DNA of 64,000 nt from Planctomycetota bacterium (GTDB lineage Bacteria > Planctomycetota > Planctomycetia > Planctomycetales > Planctomycetaceae): positions 62,001 to 126,000 of the forward strand of contig QQVO01000069.1 of NCBI GenBank assembly GCA_003388505.1, in the 5' to 3' direction. The number at the start of each line of letters is the position of its first letter. Position 1 is the first letter of the stretch. A program made the translations under genes and the position numbers. The notes beneath the pieces are model-generated. The model had not been told where the DNA came from and ran no database searches. It worked only from the letters and a program-made list of their open reading frames with translations. This document shows positions 54,386 through 63,629 of this stretch, piece after piece.

Positions 54386-56134
54386 CTACTCGACGAGATC
54401 CGGACAAATCTTTTTCAACTCACCGCGCAAGAAGACTTCCACATCGCGGGCCAACTCGAATTCGAGTGCGCGGCCCAGTATCTCCTCCGCCTGCGGAATT
54501 GTGAGGCTGCGAACGACTTCCTTGACTTCCGGGATGGCAAGGGGCGTGGTGCTCAACTGCCGCAGCCCCATACCGACCAGGAGAGGCACAAATTTCGGAT
54601 CGGAACTCATCTGGCCGCAAACCGTGACAGGCAGATCGGCCTGGACGGCGGCCTGGACGATCCGGCGAACGATCCGCAGAATGGCCGGATCGGCCGCGTT
54701 GTAGTACTTGGCCACCGCTGGGTCGGAGCGATCGGCTGCCAGAGTATATTGAATCAGATCGTTGGTGCCGATAGAAAAAAAGTCGACTTCCCGGGCGAAT
54801 TCTTCGGCCATCATGGCGACCGCCGGAACCTCGACCATGATCCCGACGGGAAGGTCTCCGCGGTAATCAACGCCCTCGTCTTCAAGATCTTCGGTCACGT
54901 CGCGGAGGATCATTTTCGCCTGGCGCAGCTCCATGAGCGAGGAAATCATGGGAAACATGACGCGCACGTCGCCGGTCGTGGCGGCGCGGAGGACGGCCCT
55001 GAGTTGCGTCTTGAAGAGGCTCAGATTGTCGAGGCTCAAGCGAATACTGCGCAGCCCCAGTTCCGGGTTGCCTCTTTGCTTATAGGCGCGGACCGCGGCT
55101 CCGGGGATCTTGTCGGCGCCGAGGTCGAGCGTGCGGATGACGACGGGGCGGTCCCCCATCGTTTCGACGACCTGCCGGTAAGCGCGGTAGTGGTCGTCTT
55201 CGGAGCGCTGGGAGAAGGTGGTCAGATAGAGGAACTCGGTGCGATAGAGGCCGATGCCGTCGGCGCCCCGCTCGAGACAATGTTCGGCCTCCTCGGGAAA
55301 TTCGATGTTGCCGAACACTTCGATGCGGACGCGGTCTTTCGTTTTCGAGATGCGCGAGCCGCGTGAGAGGAGTCGCTGAGCGAGGGAGCGGGACCGTTCG
55401 GCGCTGTCGCGATAGCGTTCGAGCGTTTCGTCGTCGGGCGCGATGACGATTTCGCCGTGGTTCCCGTCGATGATGACGATGTCGCCGCCGGAGACATCGG
55501 CGAGGAAATGGCCGACGCCGACGACGGCGGGAATTTCGAACGCTCCGGCGAGAATCGCGGTGTGACTGGTTGAACCGCCGACCTCGGTGACGAACCCACG
55601 GACGTGTTTGCGATCGAGCGTCGCGGTTTCGCTGGGGGTCAGGTCGTGGGCGAGAACGACGACGTCCTCGGCGAGGTTGGCGACCTCCTCCCGCTGTTCG
55701 CCGAGCAGGTGCCTCAGCATGCTGCGTTCGAGATCGAAGAGGTCGGCGGCGCGCTCTGCGAAATAGTGATTGCCGAGATTCTGGAGTTCCTTCGCATACC
55801 GGCGGAGCACCTGTGAGGCGGCGAACTCGGGCGAGTAATGGCGGGTGCGGATGAGCGATTCGACTTCGCCGATCAGCTTGGGGTCTCGCGCCAGTTGGAG
55901 GTGGGCGCCGAAGATCGCCCCGTACTTTTCGCCGATCTGCTGGGAGGCAAGTTGTTCGTTCGTCGAGATCTCGCGGCAGACGTTTTCCAGCGCGCAGCGG
56001 AACCGGACGATTTCGGATTCGACCGCGTTGACGCGGACGAAGCGGCTGGGAATCTGGAACGATTCTGTGCCGAGCACCAGCGCAGGACCGATCGCGACGC
56101 CGTGGGAGACCGCGATGCCCCGCTTGACGATCAT
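54386..56134 (-). CDS. ptsI: PTS enzyme I (PEP-protein phosphotransferase)
   Basis: A 582-aa protein. His191 in [22 protein letters not shown] is the phosphorylated residue; the C-terminal PEP-binding barrel has [18 protein letters not shown] and [32 protein letters not shown]. It takes phosphate from PEP and passes it to HPr. Its ATG overlaps the ptsH stop (ATGA), so the two are translationally coupled. No EIIB/EIIC sugar permease is nearby. Confidence 0.97.
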   Translation of the reverse strand: MIVKRGIAVSHGVAIGPALVLGTESFQIPSRFVRVNAVESEIVRFRCALENVCREISTNEQLASQQIGEKYGAIFGAHLQLARDPKLIGEVESLIRTRHYSPEFAASQVLRRYAKELQNLGNHYFAERAADLFDLERSMLRHLLGEQREEVANLAEDVVVLAHDLTPSETATLDRKHVRGFVTEVGGSTSHTAILAGAFEIPAVVGVGHFLADVSGGDIVIIDGNHGEIVIAPDDETLERYRDSAERSRSLAQRLLSRGSRISKTKDRVRIEVFGNIEFPEEAEHCLERGADGIGLYRTEFLYLTTFSQRSEDDHYRAYRQVVETMGDRPVVIRTLDLGADKIPGAAVRAYKQRGNPELGLRSIRLSLDNLSLFKTQLRAVLRAATTGDVRVMFPMISSLMELRQAKMILRDVTEDLEDEGVDYRGDLPVGIMVEVPAVAMMAEEFAREVDFFSIGTNDLIQYTLAADRSDPAVAKYYNAADPAILRIVRRIVQAAVQADLPVTVCGQMSSDPKFVPLLVGMGLRQLSTTPLAIPEVKEVVRSLTIPQAEEILGRALEFELARDVEVFLRGELKKICPDLVE

Positions 56135-56454
56135 GGAAGGGCTGTGTCCGTGTTTGCGGATTCAGGCCGGTCCCCGTCCGGATCGAAGTTTGTCTCGAAG
56201 AGTCGGACGATGCTTTCGACGGCTGCTGCGGCGTCCTCTCCTTCGGCTTCGACGATCAATTCGGCGCCGCATTCGGCTTTGAGTTGCAGAAGGTCGAGGA
56301 CTGACTTGGCGTCCGCCGTGACGTTGTTGCCGACGATTCTGACGGTCGACGCCGATTTCGCCGCGAGCTTCGCGATTCCCGAGCAAGGAACCATGTGCAG
56401 GCCGTTGGGCAGCCCGACCGTGACGGTGCGGCGAGTGACATCTGACTCTGTCAT
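56131..56454 (-). CDS. ptsH: HPr phosphocarrier protein, Arg17-less variant
   Basis: A 107-aa HPr-fold protein, longer than usual through an acidic C-terminal tail ([19 protein letters not shown]). His20 in [15 protein letters not shown] corresponds to His15 of HPr, but the normal A-R-P after it is M-V-P, so Arg17 is Val. Ser51 in DAKSVLDLL corresponds to regulatory Ser46. It carries phosphate between EI and EIIA-type domains. The start MTESDVTR at 56454 is preferred to long upstream frames. Confidence 0.93.
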   Translation of the reverse strand: MTESDVTRRTVTVGLPNGLHMVPCSGIAKLAAKSASTVRIVGNNVTADAKSVLDLLQLKAECGAELIVEAEGEDAAAAVESIVRLFETNFDPDGDRPESANTDTALP

Positions 56455-56476
56455 GCTGACACGAGATTGGGCGCTA

Positions 56477-56515
56477 ATGACCGCCCCGGAGTCTCTCCGG
56501 GGGGCGGTTGTCGAC
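56477..56515. other. GC-rich hairpin between ptsN and ptsH
   Basis: ACCGCCCCGGAG and CTCCGGGGGGCGGT form a strong stem with two unpaired G, just before ptsH. It lacks a T-run; it may be a processing or attenuation element that sets ptsN versus ptsH-ptsI expression. Confidence 0.6.
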
Positions 56516-56596
56516 TCGGTAAGAAGATTGCAATCAGAACGCGCAACGCGAGAGCGGCGCGACGGTCTCTTGCGCGGTTTCGGAAATGTCGTGCAG

Positions 56597-57070
56597 TCAC
56601 GTGGGGGCGCCGCCGTCGGCCTCGGCCAGCAGTTCCCAGACGTGCTCCTGTGTCTTCGATTGTCGCAAAAAGCGGCAGAAGTCATCATCCTTGAGGTGAC
56701 GTGTGATCGTTTCGAGTCCGCGCAGATGATCGCCGGGACGATCCGGGGGGGAGACGAGCAGAAAGAGGATGTAGACCGGCTCGCCGTCCAGACTGGCGAA
56801 GTCGAGCCCGGCTTCGCAGAGCGCGACCGCGCAGATCAGTTCATCGACCGAGGCGTGCTTGGTATGGGGGACGGCGACGCCGCGACCGATGCCGGTCGAT
56901 CCGAGTTCCTCGCGTTTCATGATGGCGAGGGTGATGTCGCCTTCGTGATCGGCCGAGATCCGCCCGGCGTCGCGGAGGGCGCCGACCATCTGTTTAACGG
57001 CATCCTCCTTGGAGGACACCTGAAGCTCCGGGATGACGGCGTCCCGGACCACAAATTCAGTCAACTTCAT
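56597..57070 (-). CDS. ptsN: PTS EIIA-type (PtsN-like) phosphorelay protein
   Basis: A 157-aa PTS_EIIA_2 domain. His69 in [21 protein letters not shown] is the phosphorylation site; LGSTGIGRG precedes it. [16 protein letters not shown] begins as in PtsN. ATG 57070 has AAGGAG 6 bases upstream. It follows hpf and precedes ptsH-ptsI, a nitrogen-PTS-like arrangement; a regulatory phosphoacceptor is more likely than sugar transport. Confidence 0.93.
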   Translation of the reverse strand: MKLTEFVVRDAVIPELQVSSKEDAVKQMVGALRDAGRISADHEGDITLAIMKREELGSTGIGRGVAVPHTKHASVDELICAVALCEAGLDFASLDGEPVYILFLLVSPPDRPGDHLRGLETITRHLKDDDFCRFLRQSKTQEHVWELLAEADGGAPT

Positions 57071-57261
57071 TGAACACTCCTTGATCGGCGCAACTGTCCC
57101 ACGAAACCTCAAAGCTCTCGCAGGGATTCTGGATCACGAAGAACTGAAACGACTCCGAATTCCGATTCAGGCGTCTGACGCGAATCCTCCGGGAAGCGGA
57201 CACCTCGTGGGATGCGAAACGCCGTTGAATCCCGGCCTCCACCGGGCAATGACAACCAGCC

Positions 57262-57618
57262 TCACTCCGAATCGGATTCCTCGTCGTCCAGCGGCGATTC
57301 GACGATTTCGTTCATGGGCCGGTCGCGGCGATGGTCCTGGAGTTTCTCTTTGTATTTCCGGATCTGCTGTTCCATCTTCTGCAGCGATTGATCGAACGTG
57401 GGCACCACCTCGTCGCCCTCAGCGTGGGCGACGAAATTGTGCTTGTGCTCGGCATCAACGAGGATTTCCGACTTGACTCGATCGTCCACAAAATCGACCG
57501 TCACCTGAATTGCGGTGACGCGCTCGAAATAGGTCAGCAGCTTTTCTGATTTTCGCTCAATATAGTGGTGGACGTCGGATTTGATACTGCCGTGTCGGCA
57601 GGTGATCGCCACTTGCAC
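57262..57618 (-). CDS. hpf: Ribosome hibernation promoting factor / sigma-54 modulation protein
   Basis: A 118-aa protein with the short HPF/YfiA fold: VAITCRHGSIKSDVHHYIERKSEKLLTYFERVTAIQVTVDF and KSEILVDAEHKHNFVAHAEGDEV...SLQKMEQQIRKYKEKLQDHR. It binds the 30S decoding site and inactivates ribosomes in stationary phase. GTG 57618 is selected because GGAG lies ~9 bases upstream and the N-terminus aligns with the family. It begins the hpf-ptsN-ptsH-ptsI cluster. Confidence 0.92.
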   Translation of the reverse strand: MQVAITCRHGSIKSDVHHYIERKSEKLLTYFERVTAIQVTVDFVDDRVKSEILVDAEHKHNFVAHAEGDEVVPTFDQSLQKMEQQIRKYKEKLQDHRRDRPMNEIVESPLDDEESDSE

Positions 57619-57902
57619 GGACGAGAACTCCTCGCAAAGGTTGTCAAACCGGCTGAAAAGGAAGCTGTTCTTGTGCGGCGTGAGGTGAGGAACGGGCCGG
57701 GCGGCCGCATTCATTCCCCTTCGCCGATCCGGGCGCCACAAGGACGCCGACTCAGTCTAACAGGAGATGCGCCCGGCTGCGATGATGCAGAAGCGCTGTC
57801 TGGTGGGCGTCGATTCTAGTTCATGCATCGCAGGGGTCAAACGAATCGGCGAGTCGGCGCTCGCGCGGGCTGGTTCGCGATCATGGGTCGTGATGCGGCC
57901 GC

Positions 57903-60017
57903 TCAGTCGGAATCGGGGCGGTGCGGGACAAACATGGTGCCGCGGGATCGTTGTGCAAGATCGAACGCCTCGACCGCCCGGCGATACAGTTCCTGCTGGG
58001 CACGGCGGCTCGGCTCGTCGTCGCTGCGGTCGACTGCGCGATGCGCGCCGTCGGGCAGGAGTCGCCGCGCTTTCACATTGTCCCGAAAATAGGTGTCAAG
58101 GATCGACTTCAAGCGTCGCCGGCATTCGACGTCCTCAATCGGGGTCAACAATTCGATGCGTCGATCGAGGTTTCTCGGCATCCAGTCGGCGCTGGAGATG
58201 AACATCAGTTCGTCGCCGCCGTGGTGGAAATACAGGATGCGGGCGTGTTCGAGAAACCGGTCGACGATGCTGACGACGTCGATATTGTCGCTGAGGCCGG
58301 GGACGCCGGGCCGGAGACGGCAAATTCCACGGACATTGAGCTGGACGCGGACGCCTGCCTGTGAGGCCTTGTACAGCGCGTCGATCAGCCGCGCGTCGAC
58401 CAGGGCATTGACCTTGGCGATGATTCTGGCGGGCCGGTTGTCGCGGGCCCGTGCGGTTTCGGTGCGGATCAGTTCCAGCAGGCGATCGCGCAGCCCCTGG
58501 GGAGCTGCGGCGATCTTGCGGTACTTCTGAGGCTGAGAGTAGCCGGTGACTGCGTTGAAGAACGCGACGGCATCGGCGCTCAGGTCCGGATCGACGGTGA
58601 AAAAGCTGATATCGCTGTAGATTCTCGCCGTGGCTTCGTTGTAGTTGCCTGTGCCGAAGTGGACGTAGCGCTGGATGCCGTGCGGTTCGCGGCGGATGAT
58701 CAAACAGGCTTTGGCGTGGGTCTTGAGTCCCTTGACTCCGTAAATCACCTGAGCTCCCGCCTCCTCGAGCCTGCGGGCCCATTGGATATTTCGCGCCTCA
58801 TCGAAGCGGGCCTTCAGTTCGACGACGACGGTGACGTGTTTGCCGGCTTCGGTGGCGCGTTGCAGGGCTTCCACAATGGGACTGTTGCGGCTGGTGCGAT
58901 ACAGAGTCTGCTTGATCGCCATGACCTCGGGGTCCTCGGCGGCTTCCTCGATGAACCGCACGACGGGTTCGAAACTCTCGTAGGGATGGCAGAGGAGCAC
59001 GTCGCCCGCCGCGATGACCTCGAACAGCGACCGATCGCGGGGCGCGGCCGGGGACGGTTGGGGCGGCCAGTCTTCGTAGGTCAGATCCTCGAAACCGGGG
59101 CGGTCGGTCAGGGAGAACCACGCGGAGAGATCGAGCGGCCCGGCGACGTTGAAGGTCCGCTCCGGGGAAATCCGCAAGGAATCGAGCAGGAATTGCGTGG
59201 AATGCGTACTCGCCGTCTCCGCGATCTCGAGTCTCGCGCACTGTGCGAGGTTTCGTTGGCTCAGGACATTCTGCATGGCCTCGAGCAGGTCGGAGGCGGA
59301 ATCCTCCTGGACGGAGATGTCAGCGTTCCGGGTGACGCGGAACGGGACGCACTCGACGACTTCCTGTTCTTCGAAGAACCGGCCGACGAACGCGGTGACC
59401 AGATCCTCGAGGAGGACGTAGGCATAGCCTCGCTCAGCCGGGATCGAAACGAACCTCGGCAAGTTCGGACCCAGCGGGAGGACGGCGAACCGCGGCGGCG
59501 AGTCGGTCTCGTCCGAGGTCGGCGTCAAGCGGACGCAGAGAGTGAGCATCAGATTCGGGAGCAGCGGGAATTTGCTGCCGTCCGCGACCGCAACCGGAGT
59601 GAGGATCGGATAGATCTGCTCGTCGAAAACCTGCCGGGCGAACGTCCGCTGGGTTGAAGTCAGGTCGTCGGGTTGGAGGCGGCAGAGACCGGCGCGGGCG
59701 AGGACCGGTTCGATCTCGTGGAGAAAGCAGTGGTACTGGGCGGCGTACATCCGGGCGACGCGGTCCCGAATGGCGTCCAACTGTTCTCTCGGTGAGAGGC
59801 CGGACGCGTCCCGCCGGGTGGCGCCTCTGGCTTCGAGTTGCTGGAGACCGCCCACACGCACACGAAAGAACTCGTCGAGATTGGACGAGGTGATGGCGAG
59901 AAACTTCAACCGCTCCAGCGCCGGCACGGATGCATCCAGGGCTTCCTCCAGAACGCGCTGGTTGAAACCGAGCCAGCTCAGCTCGCGATTCAGGTACTTT
60001 TCGTGAGTAGCCGTCAT
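57903..60017 (-). CDS. ppk1: Polyphosphate kinase 1
   Basis: A 704-aa protein. YLNRELSWLGFNQRVLEEA and ITSSNLDEFFRVRV are the N-terminal hallmarks. The catalytic core has HPYESFEPVVRF, IKQTLYRTSRNSPIVEAL and His434 in VKGLKTHAKACLI, the phosphorylated residue, with HFGTGNYNE and SADWMPRNLDRRIELL (phospholipase-D-like fold). It makes polyphosphate from ATP. ATG 60017 has no ribosome site. It is upstream of hpf on the same strand with a 284-base gap. Confidence 0.96.
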   Translation of the reverse strand: MTATHEKYLNRELSWLGFNQRVLEEALDASVPALERLKFLAITSSNLDEFFRVRVGGLQQLEARGATRRDASGLSPREQLDAIRDRVARMYAAQYHCFLHEIEPVLARAGLCRLQPDDLTSTQRTFARQVFDEQIYPILTPVAVADGSKFPLLPNLMLTLCVRLTPTSDETDSPPRFAVLPLGPNLPRFVSIPAERGYAYVLLEDLVTAFVGRFFEEQEVVECVPFRVTRNADISVQEDSASDLLEAMQNVLSQRNLAQCARLEIAETASTHSTQFLLDSLRISPERTFNVAGPLDLSAWFSLTDRPGFEDLTYEDWPPQPSPAAPRDRSLFEVIAAGDVLLCHPYESFEPVVRFIEEAAEDPEVMAIKQTLYRTSRNSPIVEALQRATEAGKHVTVVVELKARFDEARNIQWARRLEEAGAQVIYGVKGLKTHAKACLIIRREPHGIQRYVHFGTGNYNEATARIYSDISFFTVDPDLSADAVAFFNAVTGYSQPQKYRKIAAAPQGLRDRLLELIRTETARARDNRPARIIAKVNALVDARLIDALYKASQAGVRVQLNVRGICRLRPGVPGLSDNIDVVSIVDRFLEHARILYFHHGGDELMFISSADWMPRNLDRRIELLTPIEDVECRRRLKSILDTYFRDNVKARRLLPDGAHRAVDRSDDEPSRRAQQELYRRAVEAFDLAQRSRGTMFVPHRPDSD

Positions 60018-60052
60018 GGGGGAGAGTTGCGCGGTGCGTCAGCGGCCGTGCA

Positions 60053-60262
60053 TCAGGGGGAAGATGTCTCGTATTCGACGATGATCAGGATATCGGACGG
60101 GGTGAAGCGTTGCCCGGTGCTCGGGCCGCCCGTGCTCTGGGGGGCGATATTGCCCCGAACGCCGACCACGTCGACCTGGGACTCCCGGATCCACGAATTG
60201 ACCTCGGACTCAAGCGAACCGATCTCTGCTTCAACGCCTTTGAACAGCTTGACTTGCCGCAT
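60053..60262 (-). CDS. Small conserved-type hypothetical protein
   Basis: A 69-aa protein: MRQVKLFKGVEAEIGSLESE, VNSWIRESQVDVVGVRGNIAPQ, SDILIIVEYETSS. The beta-strand ends and short helix suggest a compact alpha/beta domain. ATG 60262 has GGGGAG 8 bases upstream, so a longer upstream frame is rejected. I recall similar short proteins in planctomycetes; function unknown. It sits 35 bases upstream of ppk1 on the same strand and may be cotranscribed with it. Confidence 0.75.
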   Translation of the reverse strand: MRQVKLFKGVEAEIGSLESEVNSWIRESQVDVVGVRGNIAPQSTGGPSTGQRFTPSDILIIVEYETSSP

Positions 60263-60675
60263 GGATCCAACTCCCCGACCTGCGATTTCGTACGCGAATT
60301 TCCCTGACAACGCACGGGTTGGCGACAACCTCACGGCAGTCACCGCCGAGAATTCGCCGGACTTCGTTGCGACACACTGTAGAAGCAGCCCGAGCCCTGA
60401 TGACTGTGAATCGAACGAGGCAGGGCCTCGGTTCCTGCGAACTGCCGCCCGTCGGCGGGAACCCGCTGCCGCCCGCCGCTGCACGATGACTCAAGTGCAA
60501 CAACTTTCGGGCGAGAAGGTAAGCTACGTCCATCGGGCCGGAAAAGAAAGCGCGACGGCTGCGGCCGCGCGCAGATGTTGCGGTCCCTTTGTTAACTCGC
60601 AGGGGCACGAAAAAAGCGTCCGGCCGCTTGGGAGCAACCGGACGCTGTGAACTTCTTCAGTGGGCTGAGGATTTC
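60263..60675. other. 413-base intergenic region with terminator
   Basis: Contains the terminator of the 60676-61680 gene at 60609-60646 and presumably the promoter for the small protein and ppk1. The left two thirds show no repeat or hairpin. Confidence 0.5.
60609..60646 (-). terminator. Rho-independent terminator
   Basis: On the minus strand a perfect 9-bp stem AGCGTCCGG / CCGGACGCT with a 14-base loop is followed by TTTTT. It terminates the secreted-protein gene at 60676. Confidence 0.9.
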
Positions 60676-61680
60676 TCAGCGGCGGAAGGACCGCTGACGC
60701 GGCTGGGCGAAGCGCGTCGGCTGGCCGCCGGCGTGGTAGACCTTGGGGTCGTCGATGATCCAGGGCGTGGACCAGGAACGGCCGTTGTCGGCGGAGCAGA
60801 CGTTGAAGAAGATCGTGTTGAAGACGTTCCCCTGGATGGAGTAGGGGAGCGTGGAGGTGATGTAGTCGGACGAGGTCAGGTCGTCGACGCCGGGCTTGGC
60901 GTAGTAGTGGCAGCGGCCGTCGGGCGTGACCGACATGCCGAAGGTCCACCAGCCGGGTTGCAAGATCTTGCGGGACTGCATGTCCTGACCGAGTTCATTG
61001 CCGCGAATGAGAATGACCGCATGCGGCTCGGGATTCTGGGCCGATTTCGGATTGAATTGAATGAAGAAGCCGGGATAGAACGGCTCGTTCTTTGTAACGC
61101 GGACCTGCTTCTGACCGAAGAGCCGGCGGGCGAAGCTGGCGTCTTCGAAGGTCTCCTGCGGTCCCTGCATCCCGGCGCGAATACCGAATGAGACGCCGTG
61201 ACGCTGTTCCCATTCGCTCCACTCGGGCAGGTAGACGCGTACGACGAAGCTGGGGGTATAGTTGACGGCGAGCGGACGCGCCTTGAGGATGAAATCGTCC
61301 TGGCACTGCTTGCCCATGGGACGGCCGGGGATTCCGGTGTCACGGGTCTGCAGGAGGAGCGCGCCTTCGCTGCCTTCCAGTCCGCCTGCCGGGGTGGCCA
61401 CGCGTTTGATGACGTCAGGTTGGCCGCGCTTGGGGCTCTCGATCCAGCGGCCGTTCGTGGAGCCGCCGAGCGGATACCGGATGGTCTCGTCTTCTTCCTT
61501 GCTGCTCTTGGGCAGGTTAAATACGTAACTCCAGTCTTCGCTCTCGAAGTCGTCGGTGTTGTGCAGCGTGCCGGTGCCCGGAACGACCTGGGCGTGTGCC
61601 ACCGTCGAAAGGCCGCTGAGCAGCACGGCGGAACCGATGCAGCAACAAGCCAGTGTTCTAAGTCGAATGCGTCCGTTCAT
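60676..61680 (-). CDS. Secreted hypothetical protein
   Basis: A 334-aa protein with a Sec signal peptide (CIGSAVLLSGLSTVAHAQ). The mature part begins GTGTLHNTDDFESEDWSYVFNLPKSSKEEDE and contains long beta-rich segments (SFVVRVYLPEWSEWEQRHGVSFGIRAG, GWWTFGMSVTPDGRCHYYAKPGVDDL), suggesting a jelly-roll or concanavalin-like carbohydrate-binding fold. No family named with confidence. ATG 61680 has GGGGA 7 bases upstream. The basic C-terminus RFAQPRQRSFRR is odd. Confidence 0.75.
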   Translation of the reverse strand: MNGRIRLRTLACCCIGSAVLLSGLSTVAHAQVVPGTGTLHNTDDFESEDWSYVFNLPKSSKEEDETIRYPLGGSTNGRWIESPKRGQPDVIKRVATPAGGLEGSEGALLLQTRDTGIPGRPMGKQCQDDFILKARPLAVNYTPSFVVRVYLPEWSEWEQRHGVSFGIRAGMQGPQETFEDASFARRLFGQKQVRVTKNEPFYPGFFIQFNPKSAQNPEPHAVILIRGNELGQDMQSRKILQPGWWTFGMSVTPDGRCHYYAKPGVDDLTSSDYITSTLPYSIQGNVFNTIFFNVCSADNGRSWSTPWIIDDPKVYHAGGQPTRFAQPRQRSFRR

Positions 61681-62024
61681 CGTGTAGTCCCCGCTCCGTC
61701 ATGGATGATGCAATGCCCGCCGTGTCACGCGGCGCCATCAGTGCTTCGGACCCAAACGCACAATCGCGGGCGAATGGGAAGCAGGATGATGGCCATTCCT
61801 GATTCGTATCGGACAGCGGCGCTGCGAGCGTTGAGCGTTCCGATGGGACGGGGAAGACGGTTGATCGGCGCTGCAGCATTGCACCGGTCAGTCAAACTTT
61901 GCGGGCCGCGGCTGGGGCGGGCTGGAGAGCGCGGCGGGCGGGCGACGCCCGGAAAACGGGGTTTTCCCTGAAGTTTGCTGATGTGGGCGACGCCCCGGTG
62001 GGGTCTCCCGGCTGCCAGCTGGGG
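61681..62024. other. 344-base intergenic region
   Basis: Between the HtrA-type protease stop and the secreted protein start. It should contain the promoter of 60676-61680. No repeat, gene or terminator stood out. Confidence 0.4.
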
Positions 62025-63485
62025 TTAGCGGTTCCAGATGACGAGACGGGTGTGGGTTTCGTTACCGTCGACGCGGCGGACGCGGAGGACCACCGGCCCC
62101 TGGAGTTGCTCTGCGAGCGCCGCATCGAACTCCTCGGGGGTGGAGACTTCGGTGCGGGCAACTGCCTCGATGACGTCGTACAGGTGGAGCGCGTTCTCAT
62201 CGGAAGCGTCATCAGGAGTCCGGGTGACGAGCACGCCTTGCTGGCCGCGGGCATAGCCCAACTGGAGTGCGAGTCCGCCATCGAGCCGATGGAGCGACAA
62301 GCCGGTGGTTTCGATCCGGGCCTGGCCCGGGGGAGATTCCGGCAGTGGTTGCGGCGCTTCGCTCCGCCGGCGATCGGGACGCTCAATCAGCGTGATAAAG
62401 AGCTTGCGCTCCTGGCCGCCGCGGATCACGAGGAGCTGGACGCGGCGATTGACCTCAGTGAGGCTGACGAGATGGATCAGATGGTTCTCGTCCTCGATCG
62501 GGATTCCGTCGAAGCTGAGGATCAGGTCGTTCACCTGCACACCGGCCTCGTCGGCGGGCGTGTTGGCGTAGACTTCGACGACTCGCGCGCCGCGGACACG
62601 GTCCAGCGCATAACGCTTGGCTGCGGCGTCGTCAAACTCGTCGTCCAATCGCACGCCGAGAAAGCCCCGCTGGACCCGTCCGTGCTCGAAGAGCTGGTCG
62701 ACGATGTAGCGAACGAGGTTGATCGGAATACTGAACCCGATGCCTTCGTTTCCTCCGCCCTGGGAGGCGATCGCCGTGTTGACGCCGACGACACGTCCCT
62801 GGAGGTCGACCAGCGGACCGCCGCTGTTGCCGGGATTGATCGCGGCGTCGGTCTGCAGGAAGTCCTGATTGATGACTTCCCTGCGGTCATCGAGTTCCAG
62901 CGCGCGGCGTCCTTTAGCGCTGATGATTCCCATAGTGACCGACTCACTGAGCCCGAACGGGCTGCCCATGGCGAGCACGATATGCCCGATATCGAGGTTG
63001 TCGCTGTCTCCCCAGCGGGCAGGCGTCAAGTCGGGGACATCGAGCCGGAGCACGGCGACGTCTGTCGCTGCGTCCTTCAGCACCGCCTTGGGATAGACGA
63101 CGCGGCCGTCGTGCAGATGGACCTGAATACGGTTCAACCGGGCGTCCATGATCACGTGCCGATTCGTCAGGACGAAGATGCCGCGCGACGTGGGGGTCAC
63201 CATCAAGGCGCCTGAGCCCGTCTCTTCGACGGTGCCGCTGCGGCTTTCGTGCTCCGCCAGGATATGGACCACCGAGGGCGTCATCGCGGCTGCGACGCGC
63301 GCCATGTGGCGACTGGCTTCCTGAAGCAGGGAATTCGCGTCTGCGAGTCCGTCCGGCGGGTCGTCGGCCTCGATGCTGAACAACCCGGCGACATTCTCGG
63401 CCGCCGGCAACGGGCCGGCCGTTCCCAGAGTCAGGGAAAAGATCGCCGCGAATGCGAGGGGGAGGGAGACGGATTGCTTCAACAT
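62025..63485 (-). CDS. HtrA/DegP-type periplasmic serine protease with two PDZ-like domains
   Basis: A 486-aa exported protease. Signal peptide: SVSLPLAFAAIFSLTLGTAGPLPAAE. The trypsin-like triad is His110 (LTNRHVIMD), Asp142 (AATDVAVLRLD) and Ser221 (INPGNSGGPLVD). A PDZ domain follows (GFLGVRLDDEFDD...GARVVEVYANTPADEAGVQVNDLI) and a second divergent one (~380-480; LALQLGYARGQQGVLVTRT). It degrades or refolds damaged envelope proteins. The start at 63485 has GAG-type ribosome site only. Confidence 0.93.
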   Translation of the reverse strand: MLKQSVSLPLAFAAIFSLTLGTAGPLPAAENVAGLFSIEADDPPDGLADANSLLQEASRHMARVAAAMTPSVVHILAEHESRSGTVEETGSGALMVTPTSRGIFVLTNRHVIMDARLNRIQVHLHDGRVVYPKAVLKDAATDVAVLRLDVPDLTPARWGDSDNLDIGHIVLAMGSPFGLSESVTMGIISAKGRRALELDDRREVINQDFLQTDAAINPGNSGGPLVDLQGRVVGVNTAIASQGGGNEGIGFSIPINLVRYIVDQLFEHGRVQRGFLGVRLDDEFDDAAAKRYALDRVRGARVVEVYANTPADEAGVQVNDLILSFDGIPIEDENHLIHLVSLTEVNRRVQLLVIRGGQERKLFITLIERPDRRRSEAPQPLPESPPGQARIETTGLSLHRLDGGLALQLGYARGQQGVLVTRTPDDASDENALHLYDVIEAVARTEVSTPEEFDAALAEQLQGPVVLRVRRVDGNETHTRLVIWNR

Positions 63486-63573
63486 GATTCGACTCTCGCT
63501 CTGAGGAAGAGGCGCCGGGAGAATTCCCGCCTGGACCCCTTCTGAAATGACAATCCCGTCCGGCTGCGACTGA

Positions 63574-63603
63574 AAAACCCGGCTTCTGGCGAAACCGGGT
63601 TTT
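63574..63603 (-). terminator. Rho-independent terminator
   Basis: AAAACCCGG (63574-63582) and CCGGGTTTT (63595-63603) form a 9-bp stem; on the minus strand the stem is followed by a T-run. It terminates the DksA/TraR-type gene and separates it from the HtrA gene. Confidence 0.8.
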
Positions 63604-63629
63604 CTCCTATTCCATGACGCGCGGCGGCG

